Below, piece after piece: positions 44,048 through 56,209 of a DNA stretch of 64,000 bases. Source of the DNA: Oxytricha trifallax (Eukaryota; Ciliophora; Spirotrichea; Sporadotrichida; Oxytrichidae). The position numbers and the translations under genes were made by a program. Position 1 is the first letter of the stretch. Each line of letters opens with the position of its first letter. The stretch covers positions 1 through 64,000 of the forward strand of contig ARYC01001998.1 in assembly GCA_000711775.1 (NCBI GenBank), given 5' to 3'. The notes under the pieces were generated by a model, which saw nothing but the letters and a program-made list of their open reading frames with translations, ran no database searches and was not told the DNA's origin.

Positions 44048-44724
44048 ATGGAGTGCGCTTACCAATAAGGATGCAGGGATATCCTGGAGCAGTTTACCGT
44101 GCGCGCTGCACTCGTTGGCGTCTCAACCAATAGAGTTCTCACCTACTCTGGCAGTCAGTGCTCCATTGTGAGTGACTTCCTCGCACCAAGGGGAGCAGGC
44201 TCAGATGCAAAGAGAGTCGAAGTTTATTATGTTTAGGGAGCAGCAAATACAAGACTTTCTATCGCTACTACTCGTTCAGTCATTGCGATTTTACAAATAG
44301 TCTTAGCTAAAAACGAAGTTGCCACATCAAGCTCTTCTTAGTCACTTTGCACCAAGGACAACTTGAAATACTCTAACACCAACATCTCACCTGCTCGAAG
44401 AGTCACCAGTATTGTCTGTATTGCAAGAGACGGTCAAATGATTGTTGGACCATTCGAGACCACTGGTGTTTTATGACAGCCATGGATGTTGATGCATGTA
44501 ATGGTGTTGCAGTTAAAGGCTGGTATGTCTGTGCCTCCAACCTCCTCTCACCATACACTGCTGCCTGTTGGAGGATCCTTCTACTAACCATGTTTGGGAG
44601 GCGGGGACACTGAGGTGACCCGGGATGGATGTGTACTTCTTATCTCCCTGCATTGTCAGGCTTAGATAGTCAGGTCGCCATTTATAGCAGATAGTAAAAG
44701 CACCATAACTAACTCAGCATAATA
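44048..44724 (+). CDS. GC-richer ORF with in-frame TGA, unrecognised
   Basis: ATG 44048 (MECAYQQGCRDILEQFTV) runs 143 codons to TGA 44474-44476, then the same frame continues without stop past 44720 (LKAGMSVPPTSSHHTLLP, CLGGGDTEVTRDGCVLLISL). Beta-strand-like composition: ALVGVSTNRVLTYSGSQ, VEVYYVQGAANTRLSIATT, RVTSIVCIARDGQMIVGPF. No family recognised. The internal TGA could be decay, an unrecognised IES border, or a true end. Codon and base use are unlike the AT-rich genes elsewhere in the window. Confidence 0.4.
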
Positions 44725-45569
44725 GGACATTACTTTGATCAAAGATATGTATATTATCTATTATGTTTAATTACGCACTTTTTAAACATAGTTCTAATTT
44801 TAAAACTATCAATAAATATCAAACTGCTTTACATACAATCTAATTCTTCTCGATTAATTATCTCATCTATTTCGAATTTCCTTATTCACTCACAAATTAT
44901 ACCTTTATATATATTAAGCAAATAGCAGCATCTCTCTTGGGCTATTACCTTTGATCAATATTAATTCGAAGAAAGTAGAAACTTTACTGTTTAATTTATC
45001 ATAAATATTTGCTAATTAAAATCAAATTATTTAAATAATTTTCAAAGTTTGCAGATCAAAACTGCAAAAGATTTTAAAGCTAGCTTCGATTCTCAAATTA
45101 AAAATATAATTTCAAGGCAAACACTAAAAACTTTGATAAAAGTTACATTTTGATCTTCTACAAAACAACAGATGATTTTGAAATAAAAAAAAATAAAAAT
45201 AAGTAAGTGCAATACAAATAAATAGTTTCAAATATTTATCCAAAAATCACAGATATGCCTATATTTATTTGATTTTTATCTTTCTCAAGGATAAACTAAT
45301 TTACATAAATATAATTAGAGGCAGTTTTAATATAAATATTTCAATTAATTCCTAATATTATGTGATTTATCAATAAATTAATCTTCAAATAAGTAACCTG
45401 CAAAAATATTTGATTACGATGAAAATAAATATCTGTATTATCTGAATAAGTAAAACAGCAAAACTGCTAGTGAATTCATTACGTTTATTTTTTCTTGCCA
45501 ATTTTTTTTGTAATCCACCATAAGTCAACCCTTCTAGTATTTATATAAAATGCATATTTTATTTTTGTA
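44725..45569. other. AT-rich spacer
   Basis: Separates two GC-richer blocks; nothing recognised. Confidence 0.5.
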
Positions 45570-45648
45570 ATAAAACCCCAATGCTGTTATTTACAAGATT
45601 TGGGTGACGTATAAAATTAATTAAGTGTGAATTATAATAATTATCGAT

Positions 45649-45680
45649 TTGGTAGCTTTAGTATTTTATTAGAGGGTCCT

Positions 45681-45738
<58 letters not shown>

Positions 45739-45759
45739 CTATTTTACTAAAGCTACCAA
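45649..45759. repeat. Hairpin enclosing a (GTA)n microsatellite
   Basis: 15-bp inverted repeat TTGGTAGCTTTAGTA (45649-45663) and its complement (45745-45759) flank a pure GTA/TAG trinucleotide array at 45681-45736 (about 19 units). In the ciliate code a TAG frame would read poly-Gln. Lies just inside the left TIR of the 1.8-kb element. Confidence 0.85.
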
Positions 45760-45848
45760 AATGACGAGATCTCCCATTTAATTATTATAAATCCTCAGAC
45801 CCCTATAATATTACTTTAGAATCTCTAACAACCCCACGAATCCAACAT

Positions 45849-46674
45849 ATGAACCTACTGCTCCTCAATTCTAACGCCCCGCTCAGCCAGCAAGACGACC
45901 CATAGTTGCTGGAGGACCCATCAGAGGATCTACTGCTCGATAATCTTGAGTTTGACGATCCATTACTAACAAGGACATCTTTCAAACAGCGTTTGGGCAT
46001 TCTCCTGAGCAACATTCAGAAGGCGAACAGAAGCCGGGGACCACTCTGACGTGTGGTTAGCAGAATTCTTGGCTTGCGTTCCACGCTCTCTTATTAGACA
46101 TTAGTTGACGAGGCTTTGGATAGCGTTTGTAGTATTTAGAAGGAAGATGGCGGCCGCCATATTGGATGTTCTCATGATGATTCGACACACCACCAAACCA
46201 TGGGTGACTTCTTGGATCCCACCACGGATGTCTCTGCATCTCTATTAAGGTAAGATTCCAGTCTTAGTTGTTCACACCATATGTAGGGAAGGAGCACAAC
46301 GTAACCTATTACCTAAGATAACTGATCAGATGGCGAGTCCCAGCAATTATCTCAAGAACGCCTGCTGTCCAGATACCGTTGCCTCAGCCAACAAGCCAGT
46401 TGGCATCCTGAATACTCATGAGTAGCCAAAGGCACTAAACTCTTATGCCATAGCACGAAGCTCTAGTGCATTGCGCCTTAGTGAAATTCATACTACTCTA
46501 GTGCTAAAGTGTATCAGAGTAAACCCTTCTAAATCAGGATTCTTGGCACCCTAGTCTATGGCAGTCAAACTGGCCTGTTTGGGGGCAGCACTCTACATGC
46601 GTTGGCTTAAGGTCGCATACATTAGGGCACTCACTGCATGGAGCCGACTTATGAGGACTCTGAGGGTCGAGTGA
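45849..46674 (+). CDS. Spliced ORF inside the 1.8-kb element, one internal TGA
   Basis: ATG 45849, exon to 46249, intron 46250-46286 (37 nt, GTAAGA...TATGTAG), exon 46287-46674. The phase-2 junction keeps the frame open. First part acidic (LSQQDDPQLLEDPSEDLLLD, DDPLLTRTSFKQRLGILL), then an in-frame TGA at 46047, then TLVDEALDSVCSIQKEDGG and TMGDFLDPTTDVSASLL. After the intron: LPKITDQMASPSNYLKN, ANKPVGILNTHEQPKALN. Beyond about 46500 an alternative frame (RILGTLVYGSQTGLFGGSTL, VILNIPTTWRHQQKYSLDN) looks more protein-like, which points to a frameshift or another intron. No family recognised. Confidence 0.5.
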
Positions 46675-46897
46675 TTTTGAATATTCCAACTACCTGGCGT
46701 CATCAGCAAAAGTATTCCTTGGATAATCTTAGTATGGTAAACAGCTGCCTGTCCAGTTATTTGTAACTCGCTAGCTCGGGCTGTGCTCTCTCGATCGAGG
46801 TACGATACGACTAATGCTGATTGCTGAAATCATTCGAATTCGCCTGCAACAAGCTCACTGTCAAATTCAACGATTTGAAAAATCCCAATGTGAAGTT

Positions 46898-47275
46898 CTC
46901 CTGAGCTAGACATTCTGAGTGCCTCCCACCAACTAAGACCCAATCAAGAATAATGAGACTGTAGACAACATCATGAACCGAGCTGCTGAAAGAGACAAGA
47001 GACCCCTGTCAATAAGCAAGGAAAGGCAGAGAAGAGATAGCGTCATGAAGAGATTCAAGAAGGACCTGGCCATGCTGATGCAGAGCTCCCCCCACCTCCC
47101 CCCTCAGTTCCTGCAGAGATTCAAGCCCGCCCTCACCAAGGACACCGTGGATTCGTTGATGAAGGAAGCATTAAAATTCAGACCAAAGGATGGAGAATGC
47201 GAAGAAATCAAGGACCTGGACCAGGAGAGGCAAGATCAACTAAAAACTTTGAGAGAGAGATTGAGAAATTTGTGA
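46898..47275 (+). CDS. Basic, helical C-terminal ORF in the 1.8-kb element
   Basis: Open from about 46920, with ATG 46973 (MNRAAERDKRPLSISKERQ), to TGA 47273-47275, about 40 bp before the right TIR. Rich in Lys/Arg/Glu: RRDSVMKRFKKDLAMLMQ, LPPQFLQRFKPALTKDTVDS, then a probable coiled coil (DQERQDQLKTLRERL). Ends in Asn-Leu. Could be the C-terminal exon of the preceding ORF. No family recognised; nucleic-acid binding would fit the charge. Confidence 0.55.
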
Positions 47276-47368
47276 AGTGAAATAAATGATATTAAGTTAA
47301 GAGTATTTGTATTTTGATTAATTTTATACGTCTACAAAAAATTGTAAATAACAGCATTGGGGTTTTAT

Positions 47369-50300
47369 ATCTTCTTAGATGGATCCTTACCTATTAATTA
47401 ATAATTTTTATATAAATTAACTTAAGGATACATTTTGTATTAGTTTAAAGATAGAGAATTAAAAATTTAACTATGAAACTCATTAAAAGAAAGAAAAAAA
47501 GTCTATTAGGATAACTTAAATTTTTCATTTTTGAAATCACTCTATTTCAACAATCTATTGGTCTATTTGTGTTGTATGAGTATTGAATACATTAGCTCCG
47601 AATATTTTACTTCCATTATTTTTTTTATTAAAAGAAATATTCGCATCACATCTCTTGTATTTTTAAACTGTACAAATTTTATTTATATTTTAGAATTTTA
47701 TATAATTATTTCAATCAATACATAATAATCTATATCTGATGAAAATTCCTACTTAGCCTTTTATCTATGACTTTTAAATATATATTTTCAATTTATAATG
47801 AGAAACGAGTAGGAAATGCCTCACTTCAAAATAGGATAGCATCGTATGTGAAACAATTTAAAGTAATTATTCGATTTATTTAAAGCAGTATATATATTTA
47901 TTAAATTATTGTAGTAGTATTTATATTCCACGAATGATTTTGTCTTAAAATCTAAAGAGTATGTTTTTTAAATGATGCCGCTTAAATCAATAAGATTAAC
48001 TGTAGATTATCATATTTAAATAGTTTATATTTAACAAACAATTCTCTATGTATAATCTTGTATAATTATATAATAATAAGCTAAATAAAACTTTCAAGCA
48101 ATACTATTTATTCATATAATTATTTTTCTTAAATAATTTTAATGTAATAAATAGAGCATTCTTAATTTCCTGATTTATATTGCATAAAAATATCGTTTTA
48201 CTTTTATTATTAATAATAATATCATGTTCTTTTTTATCCTTTGAATCGTAATTTAATTATGATTGAGATATCGGGGAATTATTTTGCAAAGAAATACAAG
48301 CTCTATAAATGGTTTTTGTATAAAATCATAAAAGTGGCAACTCAAATTTTTATTACCAACAATAATTTGCTATAGCAATAATTAAAACTTTCTATAACTT
48401 TTAGTTTTCTTTATTTTTATTTTCATTAGTATTGAATCCACAATCGAGCGATTCTGATCATCTAGCTGAAAAAATATTTCTAAAATATGAACTTCTGTGA
48501 TAAAAGAGAAATATATTTAAGTTATAGGAGATTGCAATAATAAAATTAAAGCTCATGTTATTTTATTAATTTAGTTAAAAATCAATTCAATATATATTTT
48601 AAAATTACTTTGCATTTAAAGATATTTGATCTCTATTATAATTATTTTGAAATAATGCTTAAATATCTGATCTTAGTTTTTGAATATTACTGTTTTAATA
48701 TCTTTGTTTTTTTATTTAACTTAAATCTAAAGTCTTTCTCTGAAATCACTCAATAATTTGAACGTTTTTTATTTTTCCTTAGAAAAATAACTAAGGATAA
48801 AGTGAATTACTTTTGAGATAAGCTCAAGATAGCGAAGGATTTTCACATGGAAATTAAGCAATTTACTTGAAGTTAAATTTATCTTCAAAGAATAGTGAAT
48901 AATAATAAAAATCAATCATAAGAAAAGTCAATGGAAATAAATGAGAAGAAGTCTAAATATTAATTAATTTATAATGCCGATTATATTGATGTTAATGATG
49001 CTCTTAAGATAAATTACACTCTAAAACTCATTTCTAAATTCTTATTTAATATTATATGAATTTATATATTAACGACCTTTTACTAACAACAAAATCTTAA
49101 AAAATTGCCTTGAGGTTTTATCTTATTATAACATGCAATTATTATTGAATACTACCACTTTTTGATTACTCATTTCTCTACTCCCAATAATTTTATATAA
49201 TTTTACTAATTTATAATATTTCCTAAAAGCACATTAAGATTATTAGCATAGAACAAATTATAGTAATAATTTGTTAATTAATATACAATAAAATTGTCAA
49301 TATATGTTTGCTTTAACTTTAAAATCTACAGAATGAGTTATCTCTATTATCATGGTAAAACGAGAGAGCTAAATAAATATCGAACTAATGAAAAGAGGTC
49401 TCGAATTTGAAGGAGCATTATCATAGTTTAAAAATTATTACATTCAAGGAAATAAAATTCATAAATTAAATTTGAAACTTTATCCAGTTAGTAATTTTTT
49501 GAAAGCTTTATATTATTAAACCTAGCTTTATATGATAGTAAATATATAATTGCTTAAATATAATCAAACACTACTACTACTACTTGTATTTTAAATTGTA
49601 AACGATAGAATTCAGATAAAACTGGCTGTATATTTTTATAGTCGTCTTAAAATAACGGAGACTATAATTTTACCAATTATGTATTAGAGGTAAAAACCTT
49701 TTTATCGAAAAAGTTATATTAGCGTAGGAATTATTAAAATAAATGATTAAAATATTAATAAGAACGAATAATATAGTTATAGCTTAAATCACATTATTTT
49801 AGGCAAAATTAAATTAAATAATATCTGAGATAGAAATCTTTTAAAACTTGTAAAATTAATACGAAAGTTACTATTCATAAATAAAAAAATCACATAAATA
49901 TATTATCAATCACAATTGGTTTCCTGTTGTAATCCAAACTAATCTTATTTCGTGTGATCTACCAAATATATCGAGATATTATCCTACAGTATAATCTTCT
50001 CAACAAGTCTACACAAGCATTCTTATTTTTATGTAATGCTTCTAGTTAGTTAAACTATTACAATAATACTTTATTAGATTTATTCTCTGCTTTTACTTCA
50101 ACTAAAAGAAATCTCAAATAAATGACATATCTTCTTAAGCTGTAGTACATCTTACAATTCTTGTGAAGCTATTCATGCTAAATAAATAATATGAAAAAAT
50201 AAGATAATATCAATAAAAAGCACTATTTAAAAAAAGGAAAATGGAAAATATTGATCAGTATTATCATCAATCTTATATCCTTCATAAACATCACCATTAG

Positions 50301-53300
50301 AATTAATCAATTCGTCTTTTCCATTTCTTTTTGTTCATATCTTTAAACTTTAATTTACGCAATCCTATCTTGCATTATTGCTAAAAGAGTGTTTTATAAT
50401 TTATAAATGTATAAATTGCACTTTACAAAAAGTATTTAACGAATAAACAGTTCCTCCTTCTGCATCTTAAATGGGTCTATTTTCGAAGTTATTTTAATGG
50501 TCTTGCTTTTGTGAAAAATACTTTAATATTTCTTTCATTTATTTCTAAGTGTATAAAATTAAAGAATTAAGGAGCTAAGTCGTTTAATGTAAGATTTTGA
50601 CAATATTTCTAAATACTTTTCCAGTTTATTCAATCAAAATTCTTCGCATACTTATTGAACTCGAATGTCACATTACATAATAACTGGGTATTGAACTAAT
50701 AATGTTGGCTTAATATCATTATTGACTAAAAGCTTCAGTTCTCTGATCAGTTAATTTTTATCAATTTTTGGCATTTTTTTTATGAGAATATGAATTGGCT
50801 TTCTGTGATTGAATCTGAAAATTGAATTTCTTGCATTTGCGAGCACCTACCATAGAATTTCAATCTTTTCTATAAAATTTTGTCTTTAGTATTGTTAATA
50901 AATAACTGTTTTAAAACACTTAAATCTCTAATTTACTATATGAAATTTTGGGAATATTTATTTGCATTAATATTATTTATCTAGCAACTTATTCCTTATT
51001 AGGATAGAATTTGGATAAGATTTTTGAAAATTTATTTTATTTCTATATGATTAAATAACTTTTTAATCAAGAATATATCATTTTATTTTGTCACTTTTTA
51101 TATATTTCTAATATTTAATAAATTTTATTTTTGTTTGAATAAAGTGAATTTTATTAAATAATAAATTAATAATAATTCCAATCATAATATCGATTGTGAA
51201 TTATTGAAATAAAAAAGTAGTTTAAATTAATAAAGAAACAGAATGATATTATATATTTTCAGATTAAAATAAAATGGGTGGAATAATATGATTTATAAGT
51301 GAAACCTACAGATAAGTCTAAGATTTGTTAGCAATTAACTCTTAGGTTTGTACAGAGTTAACAAAACTATCACATTTTAAGATATTTATATAATTTATTT
51401 CAAATATTTCTAAAAATGAAAGTAAATTTTAACATTATCTTCACTTTTAAGTGATTTTATTTTTCGAAAGCTCTCATTTTAAAAAATATCACAAAACTCT
51501 AGTTTTAATGAAGACAGAATCAATAAAATTCCCATCACAGATGCTTATTTGACTTCGCAAGAAGAGAACTAATAAAGAAAAGTAAAAAAATAATAATTAT
51601 TGAAAAGTATAATTTTGCACTCGCTTATTAATAATTGAAATCTTTTTTTTCCATTCTTTTTGCATATTATCTGTGTTATTATTTACGAATTTATAATTAA
51701 TGACTATTTGTGTATTTTAAAGTTATCAAATTTTACTTGATATTTTGCATTTTATCAATAATAGCAATGTGAAATTTAAAAATAGCAGTTACATCTTCTT
51801 CATAATCGTCTGATAATCTTTTGCTTCTCTGTTCCCTACTTTATGTGACTTCGCTACCACTTGTCATTTGACATCTCTAGTCTTAACAGGTATGAGCATT
51901 AAACAAAATTAAAGATAACTTTTTGTAACTTACACTTTAATGAAGTCACAATTATCTTCCGAGTTTGAGCATTTTCATTTAGATTATTACTAATTAAATA
52001 TTTAATTCAATTCACTTTAACCAAATAGATCTTAGATACTTGATAATTCATAAATTTTGATTTAGTTCATTTGTGATTAATTGTCACTGCATTGAATTAC
52101 AAAGAGATGAATGTACCGTTTTCTTAATAAGTTACTGAAATACAACCTTTATTAAAAATCTTATACTATCTATTGTATAAAAAGATTTGCAAAATTTACT
52201 AAGAAATTTAAATGAGGAATGCTTAATACTAAATTAATCAAGAACAGTAAATGATAGCATGTTGGGAAGAATAATAAACAACTAATTAAAATTCTTGTAA
52301 AATTTTATAATAAAATAGTGGCAATTTTGTTATTTTAAGGAACCTTAAAAGAAAGATAGATGTTTTTATTCATAATGACAATCCTAAAATTCATTACTAT
52401 CAGGATAAACTTACACCGATTTGATTATAAAACTTAAAGTGAGAAGGAATATTATCAAGCCAAATAAGAGTTGTCTTAGTAGTCAACTTCAAATAAGGTA
52501 GTAAGTTCTAGAAATTTTATAGGAGGTAATTGCAAATTATATTACCCAATTTTTACTTTATTTTCAATAAATGAGACTATTTTTTTCTATATAAATATTC
52601 TTAAGAAAAAGAATAGTACAAAAACTTTTGATAATTTGGATAATATGAGCTATGGGAAAAATATGACTTTAGCTGTTGTAGCAAAATTTAAAATAAAGGG
52701 ATTCTAAAATTTTAAAAAATTAAAAATGACTGTTAATTTTTGAAAGTTTCAACCATTTTTAATGATTAATTTACAAAAATCGGAGGTACATCACATCAAA
52801 TTATTAAAAAGAACATTCTTTTATTTAAATTAAAAATGAATTATAATAATTTTTCAGTATAATTATAAGAAATATTTAATTTTGATAAGATATCTTCTCA
52901 AAAGCAGCAACATTAATTTTCATTTAAACTTACTTAGTAATTAAATAATAAATTTAGCTCTTGGATGTGATTAAGACCTTTTTTTAGAAAGAAAATTAGA
53001 GAATTAATTAATTAAAGTTATGAATTATTACATTAAAACTATTTATAAGCTATTTAGGAGTTGAATTCTTACATTGCCAATTATTAATCTGATAATTTTT
53101 AATTTAGTGTCTTTTAACTTTAAAAAATATCATTTCTCATTGGTAGCCTCTTATTTTATAAAGCTTATCTCATAACTTATCTTTTCGAAATAATACTATG
53201 AGACAATAAATTATTTAGACAAGATTTTCCTTTAAAATTGTTAATAAAAAATCATAAATATTAAATAATTGCATAAGCTACTTAAGAAACTTATAATACC

Positions 53301-54100
53301 ATTTATAAGGGATGAAACTGCAATTCTTTTTTCTTAATTTAAAGTTTCATCTAGACTTAAATTCTTAACATGTTTGATTGTTTTATTTGTGAATACTAAG
53401 GACAATGAAAGTTTATCACATTAAAAGGCATTATCTGCCAAAAACTCTTTTGATATTGTCTTAGAAAATTGAATGAATTGCTTAACTGAACTAAATGGAG
53501 GTACTTTTACCATCATCTTCTAACTAACCCGTATCTGCTAATTTTTGGATCAGTGCTGTTTAAAACATCTTTTTGCATTTATTATTCATCAGACTTCTTA
53601 ATATAAAAAAAAAACATTTTCTATTTATGTTACAAAATGAGAAGTTTGATTATTATCACTGATTTATCAAATGAATTTATAATTCATTTGATAAATATAT
53701 ATAATATGACTAAGTGATTATTCATAAAAAGAAATTTCTAATAGAGTAGTAAAAAGATCAGAATATTCGATATACCTCTTGAAATTTGTTAATAGTAACT
53801 AGTGAGAAACTGTTTGTGCTTTAATATTTCGAATAATCTTAGTTAATATATAAAAAATACCTCATAATTATATAAATTATCACATATCTCATTTAGTGAA
53901 AATCTTTCATAAAATAACTAATCACAACAAAATTAAATAACGAAAATTTCTTAAATATAAAATATCTACAATACCAATTCAGTTAGTTTAATTGATTAAT
54001 GATTTAAAATCAAATAATTTTTAACATATCACTGTTTAATACTAATATCAAACCATCAATTTTAGTCGTGATGTAGACGTATCTGAGTGAGTTGACGTGG
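47369..54100. other. Long AT-rich region, nearly featureless
   Basis: About 6.7 kb of very AT-rich DNA. The only protein-like hint is a single MORN-like motif at 50250-50325 (-), listed separately. A short CTA run (49569-49582) and the palindrome aatgaatttataattcatt near 53671 were noted. No TIR or gene recognised. Confidence 0.5.
50250..50325 (-). pseudogene. Possible MORN-repeat fragment
   Basis: Minus-strand frame reads NGKDELINSNGDVYEGYKID, which fits one MORN repeat (GxxxxxxGxxYxG). It is isolated, flanked by AT-rich DNA, with a TGA just upstream in frame. May be a relic MDS or part of an eliminated repeat; a chance match cannot be excluded. Confidence 0.35.
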
Positions 54101-54121
54101 CAAACTTCCGTGACGTGGCAG

Positions 54122-54640
54122 TCATAAAGTAGAAATCTCCGAAAAAACCACTTCCGCTAATACCTAGTCTTCTCCCAAAATCAAGATGTCACCACAGTTT
54201 GTACCTGGGGACAGAGCTTGTGAGATCCAACTGAGTAACAGAAGATAATGAAAAACGCTTACCGGTCCCACCGCTGCTGGGAAACGTAATCCCCTTTCGC
54301 TGTCGTAGCTTCAGTACCCTAACCCGGTGTGGGAGAAAAATCCTTATCGTTGGCTTCAATGGTTCCGTCTTCTCACTTTCGAAGGCAGAGCGTACCTTCA
54401 TCTGCTCCCTATTACTTAGGAAACTGAACTCAAGGCAGGTAACTCAACTAATGCAGGGAAATCCTTATAGTGCAGACGACTCGAGGAGTCTAGGATCTGA
54501 CAGATTGAACCACGCCGACTAGCACCTAATACATTACGCCCAGCAACCCCCTACCTGCCCTCGGTAGGCCTTAGTGTAGTAGAAAGCTCAATTAGAAAGT
54601 CTCCAGCCTTGGGCCACTGTGGGCCACCCTATCCTTATAA
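54122..54640 (-). CDS. Spliced coding island, unrecognised protein C-terminus
   Basis: GC-richer block on the minus strand. Upstream part reads QWPKAGDFLIELSTTLRPTE, NVLGASRRGSICQILDSSSR and KDFPALVELPALSSV. A second block reads EDGTIEANDKDFSPTPGQGT and TTAKGDYVSQQRWDR; the end is WISQALSPGTNCGDILILGE... to TGA 54122-54124. Intron 54231-54262 (32 nt, GTAAGC...TACTCAG) joins the last two in phase; a 24-nt GT-AG at 54372-54395 may join the first two, but an additional unresolved break remains near 54415. No ATG, so the 5' part is elsewhere. No family recognised. Confidence 0.5.
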
Positions 54641-54719
54641 CTTTCTTATTTAATAATAGTTAGTTTAATGAAAATATAAAACTATTATTTTACACCTAAA
54701 TAATTGAGAAAATTTAAAT

Positions 54720-55277
54720 ATGTGTAGTAAATCCACAAAGTGCTATATATAAGATGATGGTCATATTAACAATGAAGATCCAAAAAGAAGAAGAATAGGT
54801 TCATATAGGGTAGTAAATAATGAACTTAATTTTGCAGGAAATCATTTCTTATCGCAGAGAAGTTGCATATGCATTCATTAAAACTTTTACATTTTAAAAA
54901 ATGGCGTAGTTTGGAGCTAAAACCTCTTAATTAATTTAAGAATTGAAATAAAGCTTTAAGAACAAAGAGATCAAGTTTAATTGCAAAAATAGAAATTAAT
55001 AGAATAATATATTGATTAAAGATTATTATCTGATCAGAAATTAAAATTGATTCCAGCAATATTTAAAACATTAGTAGGATCATTAAACTTTAAAACGAAA
55101 ACATTCTCTACCAATTAAAATTAATTCTTGAACATCTCTAAAAATTTTAGCCAACAAAATAACGAATACTCCTAAACTAGCCACTAGTAAGCATATTCAT
55201 CTGTGCTTTATTAATTTTCTTCTATATTTACCTTTATTTCAAGTCTTAAATAAATCAATGGGTTTTATATCAATTGA
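54720..55277 (+). CDS. Candidate 185-residue protein, unrecognised
   Basis: ATG 54720 (MCSKSTKCYIQDDGHINN) to TGA 55275-55277 with TAA/TAG as Gln. N-terminal third has varied composition (EDPKRRRIGSYRVVNNELNF, GNHFLSQRSCICIHQNF), then a Gln/Lys-rich helical stretch (KLQEQRDQVQLQKQKLIEQY) and Ser/Asn-rich end. Possibly an MDS; no domain. Confidence 0.4.
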
Positions 55278-56093
55278 ATAAAAATAATTACAATTAAATC
55301 TATTATTTAAGAGTAGAGAAATAAAAACTCAATAGTAATAATAAATGAATTAATTGTAATATTGAACATGAAAATCTATCTAAATTAATAAAAAGTAGAG
55401 CACTCAGGATTAACGAACACTAGGATTTAGATGATTTAAAATTATGAATCTTATTAAATATTAGGATGATGAAAAACCATTTAATTAGGAAGCAAGTTAG
55501 AGTCTTGTCTTTGAAATTGCTATAAATTGAGTCATCACAACCGAAACTTAAAATTATTGGATTTAAAGCTATTAAATATTCTTGGGAGAAAAAGTTTAGT
55601 TATCATTATAATGCAGTTTAACACAATGCTAATGAATAATTAAATATTTGTTAAAGCATTATGATATTGAAATTAGAAAGATAATCGTGTGGGAGTCAAA
55701 ATTCTGGCATTTAGCTTTAAATTATAACATTTTTTAAACATTCTGAAAGTTCTATCAAAATTTTTAAATAAGCTTAACAACATGACCAAGGAAGTTCATT
55801 TTTATAGAAAAAAATGTAAGCTTTTAATAAAAACGATTCATCTTAGTAAGACTTTAGAATAATCAGCGAAAATATAGCTTATCTAATTTTTTTAAATTCA
55901 CAGATTGTAGTAAATAACAAAAGGTTTTATAATTATTTAACTCGCAGTCAATCCAAAGGGAGTTAGTAAATATTAAAACAATTAATACTTATTTATAATC
56001 AAAAATTAAAAAGCATTATACTTATTTTTAAATTATCCATAAAATTGAAGAGCAAAGTCCTAGAAATTCTTTTGATCTTAATAATAAAACATT
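55278..56093. other. AT-rich spacer
   Basis: Nothing recognised before the TBE-F tip. Confidence 0.5.
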
Positions 56094-56209
56094 CCAACCA
56101 CCAAAACCCTTTCAGTAGATTAATTGGGTTTTTTATTGATATAAGTTGAAAATTATCGCAAGCTTTATTAGGGTTTATTTAGTGGATTAGCTTTTAAATA
56201 TTAATATTG

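Larger units (their letters stand above)
45570..47368. mobile_element. 1.8-kb element with telomere-like TIRs
   Basis: Inverted repeats of about 58 bp: left begins ATAAAACCCCAATGCTGTTATTTACAA (first 20: ATAAAACCCCAATGCTGTTA) at 45570; right is its mirror ending at 47368. After a short divergent stretch the arms match again (GACGTATAAAATTAAT). The tip contains AAAACCCC as in TBEs, but the rest is unrelated and the genes differ. Interior is GC-richer and holds a spliced reading frame and a basic C-terminal frame. Possible 2-bp AT duplication at the borders. No known transposase recognised. Confidence 0.7.

Noticed and set aside
43800..54260. Apparent similarity between 43.8 kb (+) and 54.2 kb (-) around a CCCAGG...ATTTT(C/G)GG stretch
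   Set aside because: Only about 40 bp with mismatches, and the protein-like frames in the two places do not correspond; not enough to claim a repeat family.
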